In this document: in pieces, positions 8,087-16,900 of the stretch
Layout: every line of letters starts with the position of its first letter
Numbering within the stretch: the stretch's first letter is position 1
DNA from: JBKEAR01 sp047972425
GTDB lineage: Bacteria > Pseudomonadota > Alphaproteobacteria > JBKEAR01
Assembly: GCA_047972425.1 (NCBI GenBank)
Contig: JBKEAR010000068.1
Coordinates: forward strand, 1-35,344
Direction of reading: 5' to 3'
Length of the DNA stretch: 35,344 nucleotides
Notes under the pieces: model-generated
Seen by the model: the letters and a program-made list of their open reading frames with translations, nothing else
What the model was told of the DNA's origin: nothing
Database searches by the model: none
Program-made: the position numbers and the translations under genes

Positions 8087-8782
8087 TCAGCCTTCGGTAA
8101 TAGATGCAAGGGAAACTTTTAACCCCGGCCCCATTGTTGAAGAAAGGGCGATACCTTTAATATAAGTTCCTTTAGCGCCTGATGGTTTGGCTTTAGAAAT
8201 TGCATCGACAAATGCTTTAACATTTTCGCCAATCGCTTTTTCATCAAACGATAATTTACCAATACCCGCATGTACAATACCTTGTTTTTCAACACGATAT
8301 TCTACTTGGCCAGCTTTGGCGGCTTCTACTGCGGCTTTAACATCGGCAGTAACAGTACCTAAGCGTGGGTTTGGCATTAAATTACGGGGGCCTAAAATTT
8401 TACCAAGGCGACCCACAACACCCATCATATCAGGGGTTGCGATACAACGGTCAAAATTAATTTCGCCGGCTTGGATTTTTTCGGCCAAATCTTCTGCACC
8501 AACAAGGTCAGCACCGGCAGCTTTGGCTTCCTCGGCTTTTTCGTCACGGGCAAATACAGCCACGCGGACTGTTTTACCTGTACCATTAGGCATAGCAACC
8601 GAGCCACGAACCATTTGGTCTGCATGGCGAGGGTCAACACCTAAATTCATTGAAATTTCAACTGTTTGGTCAAATTTAAGGGCAGGTTGGCCTTTTAAAA
8701 TCCCAATAGCTTCGTTGATGTCATAAACTTTTAAACGATCAATCTCAGCCAAAGTTTTTTCGCGTTTTGTTAATTTAGCCAT
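8087..8782 (-). CDS. rplA: 50S ribosomal protein L1
   Basis: 231 residues, the usual length. L1 forms the mobile stalk at the E site and is the classical translational repressor of the rplK-rplA mRNA. Hallmarks: the KFDQTVEISMNLGVDPRHAD block, GRLGKILGPRNLMPNPRLGT, and the C-terminal block including KGTYIKGIALSSTMGPG. The gap to rplK is only 5 bases, so translation is coupled. The start ATG is followed by AKLTKREK, as expected. Confidence 0.98.
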   Translation of the reverse strand: MAKLTKREKTLAEIDRLKVYDINEAIGILKGQPALKFDQTVEISMNLGVDPRHADQMVRGSVAMPNGTGKTVRVAVFARDEKAEEAKAAGADLVGAEDLAEKIQAGEINFDRCIATPDMMGVVGRLGKILGPRNLMPNPRLGTVTADVKAAVEAAKAGQVEYRVEKQGIVHAGIGKLSFDEKAIGENVKAFVDAISKAKPSGAKGTYIKGIALSSTMGPGLKVSLASITEG

Positions 8783-8787
8783 GTTGC

Positions 8788-9216
8788 TTACCCTTTCACT
8801 TCTAAGCCCATAGAACGTGCTGTTCCTTTGAGCATTTCTACAGCGCCGTCAACATCAATTGCATTTAAATCGGGCATTTTTTGCTCGGCAATTTCCTGAA
8901 GTTGGGCAACAGTTACGCTACCAACAGTTTGTGTGCCTGTAGCACCCGCACCTTTTTTAACCTTAGCCGCTTGCTTTAAGTAATAGCTTGCGGGTGGCTT
9001 TTTGGTAACAAATGTGAAAGAGCGGTCAGAATAAGCTGTAATAATAACCGGTAGCGGTGTACCGGGAGTTTCATCTTGCGATGCAGCGTTAAACGCTTTA
9101 CAGAATTCCATAATATTTAAGCCTGCTTGACCTAAAGCGGGGCCCACCGGAGGGCTAGGGTTTGCTTGGCCTGCAGGAATTTGGAGCTTAATAAAGCCCG
9201 TTACTTTTTTAGCCAT
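8788..9216 (-). CDS. rplK: 50S ribosomal protein L11
   Basis: 142 residues. L11 binds the GTPase-associated region of 23S rRNA and is needed for the stringent response through RelA-type enzymes. The N-terminal domain shows KLQIPAGQANPSPPVGPALG with the conserved prolines. The C-terminal RNA-binding domain has GSVTVAQLQEIAEQKM and GTARSMGLEV. The Shine-Dalgarno AAAGGA lies 9 bases before the ATG. It is the first gene of the operon. The upstream gene is a sugar-transport permease, not nusG. Confidence 0.98.
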   Translation of the reverse strand: MAKKVTGFIKLQIPAGQANPSPPVGPALGQAGLNIMEFCKAFNAASQDETPGTPLPVIITAYSDRSFTFVTKKPPASYYLKQAAKVKKGAGATGTQTVGSVTVAQLQEIAEQKMPDLNAIDVDGAVEMLKGTARSMGLEVKG

Positions 9217-9245
9217 GATATCTATCCTTTTGTTTATTGTTTAAA

Positions 9246-9282
9246 GGCATGCGGTACGGCTTCATGACAAACCTCCCGCATC
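9246..9282 (-). promoter_or_regulatory. Probable L1-binding leader of the rplK-rplA mRNA
   Basis: On the minus strand, ATGCGG and CCGCAT form the outer stem. Inside it the bases read GGGAGGTTTG, then CATGAAGCCGTACC. From memory, this resembles the L1 stalk base of 23S rRNA (GUGGGAGGCUUUGA paired with CAUGGAGCCGACC). Such mimicry of the rRNA site is how L1 represses its own operon in other bacteria. It lies between the promoter and the rplK Shine-Dalgarno. Confidence 0.6.
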
Positions 9283-9296
9283 AATTAAGAGTAGAA

Positions 9297-9325
9297 AATA
9301 TATTGAATTTCTTGCTGAGAGTCAA
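9297..9325 (-). promoter_or_regulatory. Sigma70-type promoter of rplKAJL
   Basis: On the minus strand: -35 TTGACT (9320-9325), a 17-bp spacer, -10 TATATT (9297-9302). The predicted start is about 70-75 bases before rplK, leaving room for the leader hairpin. Confidence 0.75.
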
Positions 9326-9359
9326 GGAGATTATATGGCTAAATATAATGCTGAACCGA

Positions 9360-10178
9360 TCACCCTTTAACCCCCACACCTGCAAAGCCGGTTTTCATTT
9401 TATTACGGGCAAAAAAGTAAAGGGTAACCGAGGGAATACAATAGATAATAGATAATACAGCAAGAAGCCCGTAATCAATCGCGTTATTCTCTTTAAATGC
9501 ACTATATAGGCCTATTGCCATTGTATGTTGAGCTTCGGTACGTGAAAATATGAAAGGAAATAAAAAATCATTCCAGCTTTGTAAAAAGGTCATAAACCAA
9601 ATAACAATAATACCAGAGCGGCTGAGCGGTGCAATGATGTAAAAAATAATTTGTAAAATGCTTGCCCCTTCTAATGCGGCTGATTCATCAAATTCAAAAG
9701 GAATAATATCGTAAAATGACTTCATAAGCAGCACGCCAAAGGGAATGGCAAAAACTGATTGATATAAAACAACGCCCCCCAAATTTAGCAACCCAATTTT
9801 AGATGAAAACAGGTAAATAGGTAAAATAGTTGCTGTAAATGGGATAATACGTACAAGAATAATAAACCATAAAATCGCCCCCTTACCCCGAAACTCTAAG
9901 CGAGAAAACGGAAAAGCCGCCATAATAACAATAATGGATGTAAGCGTAGCTACGGCAACAGCCACCCATAATGAGTTGAACACCCATAATACAATACGGT
10001 CATCTTGGAGCGCTTTTTGGAAATGCTCAAAAGTGATATATCGGGGTAATTGCAAAGCCGAGCTTGCATAAGGGTTAAATGCGGTTGTTAAAATCCACGA
10101 AAAAGGTGTAATCCAAAATAGGATTATAAATCCAATAAGAATATTCATTATAATGCGTGATGATAGCTTCTTTTTCAT
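9360..10178 (-). CDS. Carbohydrate ABC transporter permease (MalG-like, CUT1)
   Basis: 272 residues with six predicted membrane helices (the first at about 11-33). The ABC-permease coupling loop (EAA motif) is at about 164-185, with EFDESAALEGAS followed by a helix and P. This is the MalG/UgpE-type inner-membrane half of a CUT1 sugar importer. The Met start is 3 bases after the stop of the other permease, so the two are translated from one mRNA. It is the last gene of the importer operon. I saw no terminator in the 35 bases before the rplK promoter. The substrate is not readable from the permease; the divergent mannosidase suggests a mannoside. Confidence 0.93.
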   Translation of the reverse strand: MKKKLSSRIIMNILIGFIILFWITPFSWILTTAFNPYASSALQLPRYITFEHFQKALQDDRIVLWVFNSLWVAVAVATLTSIIVIMAAFPFSRLEFRGKGAILWFIILVRIIPFTATILPIYLFSSKIGLLNLGGVVLYQSVFAIPFGVLLMKSFYDIIPFEFDESAALEGASILQIIFYIIAPLSRSGIIVIWFMTFLQSWNDFLFPFIFSRTEAQHTMAIGLYSAFKENNAIDYGLLAVLSIIYCIPSVTLYFFARNKMKTGFAGVGVKG

Positions 10179-10181
10179 GGA

Positions 10182-11060
10182 TTATTCCTCGTATTTCTTT
10201 TGAAAGTAGAAGTATAAGGCGGCAAATACCCCCACAATACATGTCATGATAACCGAGATAGAAGATGCCAAACCAATACGTTGGCTAGCAAAAGCTTGGT
10301 TATACATAAACACACCTAAAATATTGGTATCGGGGTTACCGTTGCTCATAATATATGGGATGCTAAATACGCCGACCGTCCAGATGGTAATCAAAAGGAG
10401 ATTAATAAATATCTGCGGTAAAATAGAAGGGATAATGATATGATAAATCTGCCGCCCCGCCGATACACCATCCATGGTAGAGGCTTCTAAAATTTCTCTG
10501 GATACGCCATCAATTGCAGCTGTAAATAATAAATAGGACCATGCCAAACCTTTCCAAACATTATTAACAGTAATGATAAAAAAACCATGATGCTCCATTA
10601 AAGATCCGGTACTTTCAATATTTAACCAAGATAAAACTTGATTCACAAAACCCGTATCATCAACTAAAGCTAACCATGAGAATGCAGCCACAGTATCGGG
10701 TACAATCCAGCCAAGTAAAATGGGTATCTCAATAAAAACAGGGCGTTTTATAAAACCTTGGCGCACAAAGGCTGCGAGTAAAATACCAATGAAACATTGC
10801 CCGATAATAGCAGACAGAAAAGTAAAATTGGCAGTTATCGTTAAGGAATCGATAAAGGTAGAATTTTTTAGAATATACAGATAATTTTTAAGGCCGATAA
10901 TTTTCGGGTTAATTGCCTCTATACCTGTAAGTTTTTGGTTGGTGAAGCTAATAAAAATGGTCCATACAACGGCTATTAAAAAGAAAAATAAACTCACCAA
11001 AAAGGGTACTGTTAAAAATAGTAATGTTTTTTTTCGTCTTTTATAAATTGCATAGCCCAT
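10182..11060 (-). CDS. Carbohydrate ABC transporter permease (MalF/UgpA-like, CUT1)
   Basis: 292 residues. After a basic N-terminus (MGYAIYKRRKK) come a first membrane helix at about 13-38 and five more. The EAA-type loop is at about 190-215, with SREILEASTMDGVSAGRQIYH. It is the partner of the MalG-like permease, and together they form the translocation pore. It lies 26 bases after the binding-protein gene in one operon. No ABC ATPase is encoded here, so the importer must use an ATPase encoded elsewhere, as MsmK/UgpC-type shared ATPases do (inference). Confidence 0.93.
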   Translation of the reverse strand: MGYAIYKRRKKTLLFLTVPFLVSLFFFLIAVVWTIFISFTNQKLTGIEAINPKIIGLKNYLYILKNSTFIDSLTITANFTFLSAIIGQCFIGILLAAFVRQGFIKRPVFIEIPILLGWIVPDTVAAFSWLALVDDTGFVNQVLSWLNIESTGSLMEHHGFFIITVNNVWKGLAWSYLLFTAAIDGVSREILEASTMDGVSAGRQIYHIIIPSILPQIFINLLLITIWTVGVFSIPYIMSNGNPDTNILGVFMYNQAFASQRIGLASSISVIMTCIVGVFAALYFYFQKKYEE

Positions 11061-11086
11061 TTTATTAGCCTCATTTAATCACTAGA

Positions 11087-12397
11087 TTATTCGTAAGTTT
11101 TTAAATTATCTGCTCCAAATTCAAAATCTAAGCTTTCTTTATAGCGAGCTAAAGCTTCGTCAACAGATTTACCATCAACAATATCTTGGGTCATTTGTTG
11201 TACGGCTTGGGTAACAATTAAATAACCGGGGTAAGTATCGCGTAATGTTGTTCCTTTCACCATATCGGTTAAGCCAGAAACAAATGCATTACTCATATAA
11301 GCTTCGCTTTCTGCAGCATCGCCCCTTGTAGAAATTTTACCCGAGGCGTTAATCCAATTAGTGAAGTATTCTTTGCCATAGATATATTCCATTAATTTAG
11401 CGGCTTCTTCGATATCGCTTACTTTTTCGTTCATGGCGAGTGTCCAACCACCAGAGATATTGGTATAGTCTAAACAACCCTCGCAACCACTACCCGGAAC
11501 ACGAGCATAAGCAATTTTTGCAATAAGTTCATCCGTTGGTTCTACACCGGTATTAAAGAACATTTCGACATATCGCCAAGAGCCATCGAACCAAATACCA
11601 ACGCTACCGTCAAAATACCCTTTTACGCGGGCTGCCAGATTATAGCTTTGGGTATATGCACTATAGGGCGATAATTTTTTATCCATATAAACGTCTTTAT
11701 AAAAACCTAAAGTTTTACGTAAAGCAGGGGAATCAACAATCCATTTGCCATCGTTCCAGTCTCTTAGGCGGTTACGGTCATCGGTTGGGACATCCGCACC
11801 TAAAAGCAGCATATAAAAACCTTGCATGGTTGTTTCTTCCCCACGGGAAACACCCACAGGAATTAATAAAGATTGTTCAACACCTTCGGCCTTGAGTTTT
11901 TCGGCAGTAGCAATAAGTTCATCCCAGTTTTTGGGTTGCCAAGGAACCTCTATACCATGTTCTTTAAAAGTATCGATATTGTAATACATCATCCGTACAT
12001 CGGTATCTAAAGGTAATGCATAGATTTTATTATCAAATGTTACAGAATTTTTAAAATTATCGTAAACAGATTGCCACTCAGGCCAAGATGAAACAAATGG
12101 GCTAATATCACGTAGATAACCGGCCTCTACATGAGATGAAAGCGTATAAGAGTCAACAAGCATCAGATCCGCAGCTTGCCCGCCAATGAAATCGAGCGAA
12201 AGCTTTTGATCGTAAATTGTGGCCGCTGGAATTTTTTGGCGAATAACTGTATTACCCGTATCTTTTTCATATTGGGCAATACCAGGCTCAATCGCATCGG
12301 CAAATGTTTCACCATACATAACTGATAAATCTTTTGCATGAGCCAATAATGATAACATTGAAAGTAATGCGGTTGTACCGACTAGTAATTTCTTCAT
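11087..12397 (-). CDS. Sugar ABC transporter substrate-binding protein (family 1)
   Basis: 436 residues from the chosen start. The start is set by GGAGG (12404-12408), six bases before ATG 12397. An upstream in-frame ATG at 12418 would add seven residues and lose that spacing. A Sec signal peptide is clear: MKKLLVGTTALLSMLSLLAHA, cleaved before KDLSV. There is no lipobox cysteine, so this is a soluble periplasmic protein, as expected in a Gram-negative. The mature protein has family-1 features: YALPLDTDVRMMYYNIDTF, then NWDELIATAEKLK, then GYFDGSVGIWFDGSW. It captures an oligosaccharide and delivers it to the two permeases. A possible disulfide pair, CEGC (in SGCEGCLDY), is unusual but unproven. 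Confidence 0.94.
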   Translation of the reverse strand: MKKLLVGTTALLSMLSLLAHAKDLSVMYGETFADAIEPGIAQYEKDTGNTVIRQKIPAATIYDQKLSLDFIGGQAADLMLVDSYTLSSHVEAGYLRDISPFVSSWPEWQSVYDNFKNSVTFDNKIYALPLDTDVRMMYYNIDTFKEHGIEVPWQPKNWDELIATAEKLKAEGVEQSLLIPVGVSRGEETTMQGFYMLLLGADVPTDDRNRLRDWNDGKWIVDSPALRKTLGFYKDVYMDKKLSPYSAYTQSYNLAARVKGYFDGSVGIWFDGSWRYVEMFFNTGVEPTDELIAKIAYARVPGSGCEGCLDYTNISGGWTLAMNEKVSDIEEAAKLMEYIYGKEYFTNWINASGKISTRGDAAESEAYMSNAFVSGLTDMVKGTTLRDTYPGYLIVTQAVQQMTQDIVDGKSVDEALARYKESLDFEFGADNLKTYE

Positions 12398-12455
12398 AAG
12401 AAGCCTCCGTAAAAACATAGTAAAGTTATATGTTAAGATGTCATTATTTAGTTGG

Positions 12456-12476
12456 GCTTATAATTGAACTATAAGC
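12456..12476. promoter_or_regulatory. 21-bp inverted repeat at the importer transcription start (candidate operator)
   Basis: GCTTATA (12456-12462) and TATAAGC (12470-12476) are perfect inverted arms with a 7-base spacer. They lie at and just after the predicted transcription start of the ABC operon, where a repressor would act. It has no central CG, so it is not a textbook LacI-family operator. Confidence 0.4.
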
Positions 12477-12482
12477 AACACT

Positions 12483-12511
12483 AGTATGTTACTCGCATAA
12501 AGTTCTGTCAA
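12483..12511 (-). promoter_or_regulatory. Promoter of the sugar ABC importer operon
   Basis: On the minus strand: a perfect -35 TTGACA (12506-12511), a 17-bp spacer and -10 CATACT (12483-12488). The predicted start near 12476 gives an ~80-base 5' untranslated region before the binding-protein ATG. Confidence 0.75.
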
Positions 12512-12517
12512 TCTATG

Positions 12518-12546
12518 GTTACTTTAATAAAGTTTAATAAAGTTAC
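12518..12546. promoter_or_regulatory. 29-bp near-palindrome with overlapping 10-bp-phased repeats (candidate regulator site)
   Basis: Centred on base 12532; 12 of 14 position pairs are complementary. It contains TTTAATAAAGTT twice (12523-12534 and 12533-12544), offset by 10 bp, about one helical turn. A third ATAAAGTT is at 12497-12504, inside the promoter spacer. The palindrome ends 6 bp upstream of the importer -35 box. The arm GTTACTTTAAT (12518-12528) recurs, with one change, in inverse orientation upstream of the mannosidase gene. Confidence 0.45.
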
Positions 12547-12774
12547 TGATTGAAGATAACACTTAAGTTAAGTATAATTATTTGATAAATATATTAAATA
12601 CAAATATATACAAGTGATGTTCTCATTGTTTTTGCTTAAAATGAATATAAATAAGAGAATATATGCGATAAGATAGAAAAATCTAAAGCACTTTGACAAA
12701 AAAAAGAAAGTTGAAGTGATTTATCTGAAGAGACCATTTAATTTAACAATATATGTTATATAATGGGAGAAAAT

Positions 12775-13788
12775 ATGAAAAGGGTTACACAAAAGGATAT
12801 TGCAGAGCAACTCTCTCTTTCGGTTACGGCAGTATCTAAAGCATTAAAAAATAGCAGTGATATATCGGCGGAAACAAAACAGCAAGTTTTTGAAATCGCA
12901 CAAAGGCTGGGTTATCAGAGCTTTGAAAAAATAAATAATATAAATAAAAAAAATATTTTGTTTTTTTTACCATTCGATCGTCCTTATAAACCCTTAGGGG
13001 AAACATCGGCCTATTTTTATATCTCAGCAATACTTTCTGAGTTTAAAGATTTGGATTACCAGATACTTATTTTACCCAATAGCACTGCCGATGATATTGA
13101 TTATATCGAAAGAATGAATGACTTATATAAGCCCTCGGCGGTAGTTTTTACCGATACAATTGTAAGAGACCCCAGAGTTTTATATTGTTTAGAAAAAGAT
13201 ATTACCGTTATTACACAAGGGCAATCGGACATATATTCGCAATATTTTAGTATTGATTTCAATGAATCTCAATGGGTGATTGATACAACAGAATTCTTTT
13301 TTTCGAAAGGCTGTAAGGACCCGCTTTTAATTTTACCCTGTTTACCCATGAGCTCACTTGAGCATCGTTATAATAGCTTTATATTACAAGTAAAAAAACA
13401 TGGGCTTAAATTCTCTCATGATAATAATATTTTTTATTGGGAGGATAGTACGAGTTTAGGGGAGTTACAGGAGTTTTTAACAAATCGAGAAAATTATCCG
13501 GATGCAGTGATATTAGACTCCGAATATATGGTCATGCAATATCATAAACTTTTAATAGAAGATAAAAATAGAGCGATGCCTTTTATGGCATCGACAACCA
13601 ATGTTATCGATTTAGCGCTTATGCTGAATATTGATTGCTTTTATTGCTGGCAGAATTTTTGGGAAGTCGGTAAACAAGTAGCAAAAACACTTCATTATGC
13701 CCTCACTACCGATAAAAAAGAATGGAAACCTCAGCATCATGTAGAGCCCATGGTTTATTTTAATCCATATATATATAATCAACTTTAA
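12775..13788 (+). CDS. LacI family transcriptional regulator
   Basis: 337 residues from ATG 12775, chosen because GGGAG (12765-12769) lies five bases upstream; an in-frame ATG at 12763 adds four residues. The N-terminal LacI helix-turn-helix reads VTQKDIAEQLSLSVTAVSKALKNS, followed by ISAETKQQVFEIAQRLGY. The rest (about 58-337) is a periplasmic-binding-protein-like sensor domain starting KNILFFLPFDRP. It is divergently placed to the ABC importer and 117 bases before the mannosidase, so it very likely controls both, with a sugar as inducer (inference). Its sequence is visibly more AT-rich than neighbouring housekeeping genes, which may indicate acquisition or weak codon selection. Confidence 0.93.
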   Translation: MKRVTQKDIAEQLSLSVTAVSKALKNSSDISAETKQQVFEIAQRLGYQSFEKINNINKKNILFFLPFDRPYKPLGETSAYFYISAILSEFKDLDYQILILPNSTADDIDYIERMNDLYKPSAVVFTDTIVRDPRVLYCLEKDITVITQGQSDIYSQYFSIDFNESQWVIDTTEFFFSKGCKDPLLILPCLPMSSLEHRYNSFILQVKKHGLKFSHDNNIFYWEDSTSLGELQEFLTNRENYPDAVILDSEYMVMQYHKLLIEDKNRAMPFMASTTNVIDLALMLNIDCFYCWQNFWEVGKQVAKTLHYALTTDKKEWKPQHHVEPMVYFNPYIYNQL

Positions 13789-13797
13789 AAAACTAAA

Positions 13798-13831
13798 ATT
13801 AAAGTGACTTATATGTGAGTATATCTTTAAT
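13798..13831. promoter_or_regulatory. Inverted repeat upstream of the mannosidase (candidate regulator site)
   Basis: ATTAAAG (13798-13804) and CTTTAAT (13825-13831) are perfect inverted arms with a 20-base spacer. ATTAAAGTGAC (13798-13808) matches ATTAAAGTAAC on the minus strand of the importer-promoter palindrome. The surrounding DNA is very AT-rich, so chance is possible. Confidence 0.3.
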
Positions 13832-13905
13832 CTAATTCATTTTCGTTTTATATTTGAATACTAATATACAAATTATATTATTTGCTTTTTAAAGGAGCTA
13901 TTACC

Positions 13906-16900
13906 ATGACAACCCGTTTTTTTTATAACGAAGTTTTTGCCAAAAGAATAAAAGAACTTGCGGAACTTCGGTATCAAAGTTTAACTGATATTGAATATTT
14001 TTATGCAGAAGATACAGCCGATATTACGCCGTTGCCGCAGCCACCGCAAAATCTGAGCGATAAAAAAATGCATCGGGGCGATATTTGGCAAGGGCGCGAT
14101 CGTTATATTTGGCTCACGCAAAATATCGAAATGCCACAAAAGGTGGAGGGTAAAAAAATAATCGGGGTTTTTGATTTCGGTTGTACAGGCGGGGGACATA
14201 ACTCGGGTTTTGAATCATTGTTACTTGTGGATGGTAAAAGCTATCAGTCTGTAGATAGTAACCATAAAGAGGCACTATTTAGCGATGATTATGCCCATGA
14301 ACAAGTTCGGCTTGATTTCTGTTTATGGTCGGGGCTAGAAGGTGGTGGCGAACGCCAAATCCAAACCCACGAGTTTAAACGGGCGGCCATTGGTTATTTA
14401 GACGAAAAAACCGATAATTTCTATTATCTATGTAAAACTATTTTAGAATCCACCCATACTATTAACGATCAGCAGCCCGAAAAATATCTGATGCAAACAT
14501 GGTTAAAAACCGCTTTTCAAATGGTGGATTATACCAATATCGGCTCAGATGCATTTTATGTATCTATCCACCGTGCCAATGATTGGCTAGAGCAAATAGT
14601 GGCAGATCATGAACGCAAAATTCCGGTTAATGTACATGCAGTCGGGCATACACATATCGATCTTGCATGGTTATGGCGTATAAAACATACACGCGAAAAA
14701 GCAGTGCGCTCATTTTCAACAGTCGATCGCCTTATGCAAGAATATGACGATTATGTCTTCTTCCATTCCACCCCACAGCTTTACGACTTTGTTAAAGCGG
14801 ATCACCCAGAGCTTTATGAAAAAATTAAACAACATGTTAAAGATGGTCGGTGGGAAGTTGGCGGTGGAATGTGGGTGGAATCCGATTGTAATATTCCATC
14901 GGGCGAAAGCCTTACACGCCAATTTTTATATGGCACACGTTTTTTTGAGCAAGAGTTTGGTGTGAGATCTGATTATTTATGGCTCCCCGATGTTTTCGGT
15001 TATAGCTGGGCATTACCGCAGATACTCAAGCAATGCGATATCAATACATTTTATACCACCAAAATTAGTTGGAACGAGCATAACCAAATGCCTCATGATA
15101 GCTTTGTATGGTCAGGGCTAGATGGTAGCCAGGTATTGGTACATTTTGTTACCACGCCCGAACCCCGAACCGACACACATCACTATACATATAACGGTAT
15201 CATTGAGCCCGATGTTGTTATGGGCATATGGCAGGCTTATCGCGATAAAGCAATTAATCAGGATTTACTTTTGGCCTTTGGTTATGGCGATGGTGGCGGT
15301 GGGCCAAACCGTGATATGATTGAAACACGCCGTAAAATTCAGGAAATTCCGGCAATGCCCAATATTGATAATATGACGATTGCCGAATATAACCGCAAAT
15401 TGCATCATAATATTTTTGAAGACCCCCATAATGGTTATATCCATTCATGGGATAATGAATTATATCTCGAATATCATCGTGGCACTTATACCAGCCAAGC
15501 CGATGTGAAAAAGAATAATCGTAAAATTGAGCTTGCTTTAAGGGATATGGAGTTACTAGAAGCAGCACAAGCACTTTCTTTGGGGCAGTGGAATGATTAT
15601 CCCCATGCAATGCTTACAACATCATGGAAAACCTTACTCCGCAATCAGTTTCATGATATTATTCCTGGTTCTAGTATTCGTGAAGTGTATGAAGATACAT
15701 TAAAAGAATATGAGGAAGTCTGGGCGGATATTGAGCAGCATCAAAAAAGTAATTATATCGAGCATGATGATATTCTTATTCAAAATACAGGTAATTTCAA
15801 ACATTCGGGTATTTTCTATTTAGGTGATTACCAAGGTACGATTTCTTATAAAGATAACATTTTAAAACAACAGCCCGATGCCAATGGATGCTTTTATTAT
15901 ATCGATGATGTACCCAATATGGCTGTTGTTTCCCTTAAAAAACAACAGCAGCAACCCGCATTAAGTAAGGCAATTTCGCAAAATTTCACATATCACAACA
16001 ACGGTGTATCAACACCATTTTACGATTTAACATGGAACGGACATGGCCAGCTAACACAAATTTTTGATAAAGAAAATAATCGGGAAGTCTTAGCCGAAGG
16101 CGAGTTAGGCAATGTTTTAGAGATTTTTGTGGATAAACCTCGCAAATATGATGCATGGGAGCTCGAAGCCTCTTATAACGATAATAAAACACAAGTAACC
16201 CAATTAGATGCGGTTGAATTTAAAGAAGTAGGGCAATTGTTTTGTGATATTGCATTCTCATGGACATATAATCATTCAAAAATCCAACAAACTTTGCGTG
16301 TATATGCCTATGACCGACGTATTGATTTTATCACCAAAGTGGATTGGCATGAGCATGATAAACTCCTTAAAGCTGGGTTTATTGTGGATATCCAAGCCAA
16401 TTCGGCTACATATGATATTCAATATGGTAACTGCCAACGCCCAAATCATCATTCCACCAGTTGGGATCATGCCAAATTTGAGGTTGCGGCACATCAATGG
16501 GCAGATCTCAGCCAAAATGATTATGGTATTGCTTTGCTCAATGATTGCAAATATGGCTATGATATTTATCAGAATCGAATGCGCATTAGTTTGTTAAAAT
16601 CATCACGCTATCCGGATTTTCAGGCCGATATGGGACAACATGAATTTACTTATGCATTGCTTCCGCATTTAGGTGATTGGCGTATGGGTTCAGTTGTTCA
16701 GAAAGCTTGGGATTTAAACAGCCCGCTAAAACAAGTAACATATATTACCCCCATATTATCCGATAAATCTTTAATTAGTGCCAATAAAGACAATATTGTT
16801 ATAGATGCCGTTAAAAAGGCCGAAGATCAAGATGCGATTATTATACGCATGCATGAGGCCTATGGGCGGACAAGTGCAGTAAAAATTTCGTCCGGCCTCC

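Noticed and set aside
8187..8726. Long 179-residue plus-strand open frame opposite rplA.
   Set aside because: It is antisense to a well-conserved ribosomal protein gene, and its composition is what the complement of that gene would give.
9237..9455. Plus-strand open frame, and a 12-codon frame starting at 9334 with an apparent Shine-Dalgarno.
   Set aside because: They lie over the rplK promoter and leader and the permease 3' end on the other strand. The apparent AAGGAG is the complement of promoter-flanking sequence, and no homology is seen.
12757..12762. TATAAT just before the LacI start as a -10 box.
   Set aside because: It would place the transcription start at or near the start codon and lacks a matching -35; a leaderless transcript is possible but unsupported.
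15254..15610. Antisense 118-residue frame inside the mannosidase gene.
   Set aside because: It is a shadow of the GH38 coding sequence with no domain and no start signal.
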